A DNA stretch of 6,028 bases from Candidatus Bipolaricaulota bacterium. GTDB taxonomy: Bacteria; Bipolaricaulota; Bipolaricaulia; UBA7950; UBA9294. Shown piece by piece: positions 5,565 through 6,028 of this stretch (position 1 is the first letter of the stretch; each line of letters opens with the position of its first letter). The notes under the pieces were generated by a model that was given only the letters and a program-made list of their open reading frames with translations, made no database searches and had not been told where the DNA came from. Where the stretch lies: the NCBI GenBank assembly GCA_020350845.1, contig CP070725.1, positions 232,841 through 238,868 of the forward strand, in the 5' to 3' direction. Both the position numbers and the translations under genes were made by a program.

Positions 5565-5662
5565 TGGAGGGGTACCGAAAGAAACCTGCAAAGTACATGA
5601 AAAGCGAGTACTTCGATCCGGATCGACGCATCGGCGGGACGCGGCGACGTCCGAGCGTTTGA
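5564..5662 (+). CDS. Possible 32-codon basic small protein
   Basis: A rightward frame runs from ATG at 5564 to TGA at 5660-5662. It begins MEGYRKKPAKYMKSEYFDP and ends in RRRPSV. It is strongly basic, with eleven Lys/Arg, three Tyr, and no hydrophobic segment long enough for a membrane. A purine-rich AAAAAGGGGGAG lies just upstream, resembling the start region of the regulator gene. I do not recognise a family and saw no clear promoter. It stops 45 bases before the amidohydrolase ATG. It could be chance, since it overlaps symmetric sequences that may be operators. Confidence 0.38.
   Translation: MEGYRKKPAKYMKSEYFDPDRRIGGTRRRPSV
5591..5613. repeat. Inverted repeat AAGTAC-N11-GTACTT, possible operator
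   Basis: Two perfect 6-bp half-sites (5591-5596 and 5608-5613) lie 17 bp centre to centre, and the similarity extends outward as CRAAGTAC. Half-sites of this size fit a dimeric regulator such as the ribbon-helix-helix protein encoded nearby. The repeat also lies within the possible small ORF, so it may only reflect Lys-Tyr and Tyr-Phe codons. Confidence 0.35.
5613..5626. repeat. 14-bp perfect palindrome TCGATCCGGATCGA
   Basis: This perfect palindrome abuts the AAGTAC inverted repeat and lies about 70 bp upstream of the amidohydrolase -10 box. A 14-bp perfect palindrome is uncommon by chance in this little DNA and fits a dimeric repressor or activator site. It also encodes part of FDPDR in the possible small ORF. 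Confidence 0.35.
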
Positions 5663-5695
5663 CGCCTCCTGCTGGGGGCCGGGGAATGGCCCACG

Positions 5696-5701
5696 TACAA
5701 T
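5696..5701 (+). promoter_or_regulatory. -10 box (TACAAT) immediately before the amidohydrolase ATG
   Basis: TACAAT is followed by CCCGGC and then ATG at 5708. Six bases from -10 to ATG puts the usual start site at or next to the A of ATG. No SD is present and the -35 position at 17-base spacing is poor (TGGGGG). The layout matches the leaderless promoter type known from Deinococcus. Confidence 0.55.
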
Positions 5702-5707
5702 CCCGGC

Positions 5708-6028
5708 ATGGAGTCGAGCGCGGCCCTCGTTCTTACCGGCGGCATCCTTCCCACGTCCCCGCACGCGGAGACGGTGGTGCTGCGGGAAGGAGTAATCACG
5801 TGGGTCGGGCGATTCGAGGAGCGTCCCGAGTGGTGCCGCGAGGCACACACGTGGGACCTGGCGGGGTGCGCGCTGCTCCCCGGGTTCATCGACGGCCACA
5901 CCCACTTCGTCTACGAGGGGCTGCGCGCGCTCGGCCTGCGGACGCAGCTCGCGGAGTCGGGAAGGTCGGACGCTTTGGAACTGCTTGCAGAAGCAGTACG
6001 CGCCACCCCCGCGGGGACGTGGGCGATC
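5708..6028 (+). CDS. YtcJ-type amidohydrolase, N-terminal part (runs off window)
   Basis: The first 107 residues of a metal-dependent amidohydrolase are present and the frame is open at the window edge; family members are usually about 500 residues. The N-terminus forms the small beta-sandwich (residues 1-56, with AETVVLREGVITWVG at 20-34), followed by the barrel's first metal motif LLPGFIDGHTHF (56-67), with H64 and H66 as ligands. The PAGTW segment near residue 103 resembles the YtcJ/amidohydrolase-3 pattern, where GxGW often follows. YtcJ-like enzymes hydrolyse amide or ester bonds, but the substrate cannot be told here. ATG at 5708 is preferred because the beta-strand LVLTGG follows at the usual distance. 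It is transcribed divergently from the regulator gene. Confidence 0.88.
   Translation, partial: MESSAALVLTGGILPTSPHAETVVLREGVITWVGRFEERPEWCREAHTWDLAGCALLPGFIDGHTHFVYEGLRALGLRTQLAESGRSDALELLAEAVRATPAGTWAI

Larger units (their letters stand above)
5463..5707. other. Divergent intergenic region between regulator and amidohydrolase
   Basis: This 245-bp region holds the leftward regulator promoter, a possible small ORF, the -10 box of the amidohydrolase and several symmetric sequences: GGTGCACC (5464-5471) next to the regulator SD, AAGTAC-N11-GTACTT (5591-5613), and a 14-bp perfect palindrome (5613-5626). Any of these could be an operator for the adjacent ribbon-helix-helix protein; none is proven. 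Confidence 0.6.

Noticed and set aside
5676..5692. GGGCC/GGCCC hairpin before the amidohydrolase as a terminator
   Set aside because: The stem is only 5 bp with no U-tract on either strand; it is expected by chance at this GC content.
5534..5905. Minus-strand open frames opposite the amidohydrolase
   Set aside because: They are shadows of the plus-strand amidohydrolase, which carries the PGFIDGHTH metal motif.
1..6028. CRISPR array, insertion sequence or phage genes
   Set aside because: No evenly spaced repeats, transposase-like proteins, terminal inverted repeats or phage proteins were seen.

Overview
The window is about 6 kb of GC-rich bacterial chromosome. Bacterial identity rests on MnmA of the bacterial type, tRNA genes with encoded CCA ends, good Shine-Dalgarno (SD) sites before several genes, and sigma70-like -10 boxes. 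The lineage cannot be fixed from sequence alone. The mix of short-leader promoters and a lysine-6-dehydrogenase-like enzyme would fit a deep-branching or thermophilic group, but that is a guess.

Layout, left to right. Bases 1-133 hold no gene I can support, apart from a hairpin at 77-100 that could end the leftward tRNA transcript. Three minus-strand tRNA genes follow: Arg(CCG), Ser(GCU) and Ser(UGA). Next is a leftward gene series, listed here in order of transcription from the right: a 56-residue ribbon-helix-helix protein (5462-5292), a secreted and extremely acidic protein (5150-4422), a saccharopine/lysine-6-dehydrogenase family enzyme (4392-3238), an alkaline-phosphatase-superfamily hydrolase interrupted by an in-frame TAG (3193-1937), a small cupin (1920-1567) and the tRNA 2-thiouridylase mnmA (1548-490). 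At the right edge a YtcJ-type amidohydrolase starts at 5708 on the plus strand and runs out of the window. The divergent gap between it and the ribbon-helix-helix gene (5463-5707) contains a possible 32-codon ORF (5564-5662).

The secreted protein and the dehydrogenase look co-transcribed (29-base gap). The phosphatase, cupin and mnmA form a second tight unit with its own -10 box, which may read into the tRNAs. No single pathway links these genes.

Three things deserve attention. First, the phosphatase has an amber codon at position 337, yet the same frame continues for 81 codons into a typical family C-terminus that carries the last metal ligand. Second, four -10 boxes, at two protein genes without SD and two tRNA-Ser genes, sit 6 or 9 bases before the first base of the gene and share a CCCG-type discriminator; this suggests leaderless mRNAs and tRNAs with almost no 5' leader. 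Third, mnmA lies in the same frame directly after the cupin TAG and has no good start codon. Five of the six complete protein genes end in TAG, which is unusual for GC-rich DNA and argues against general amber recoding.
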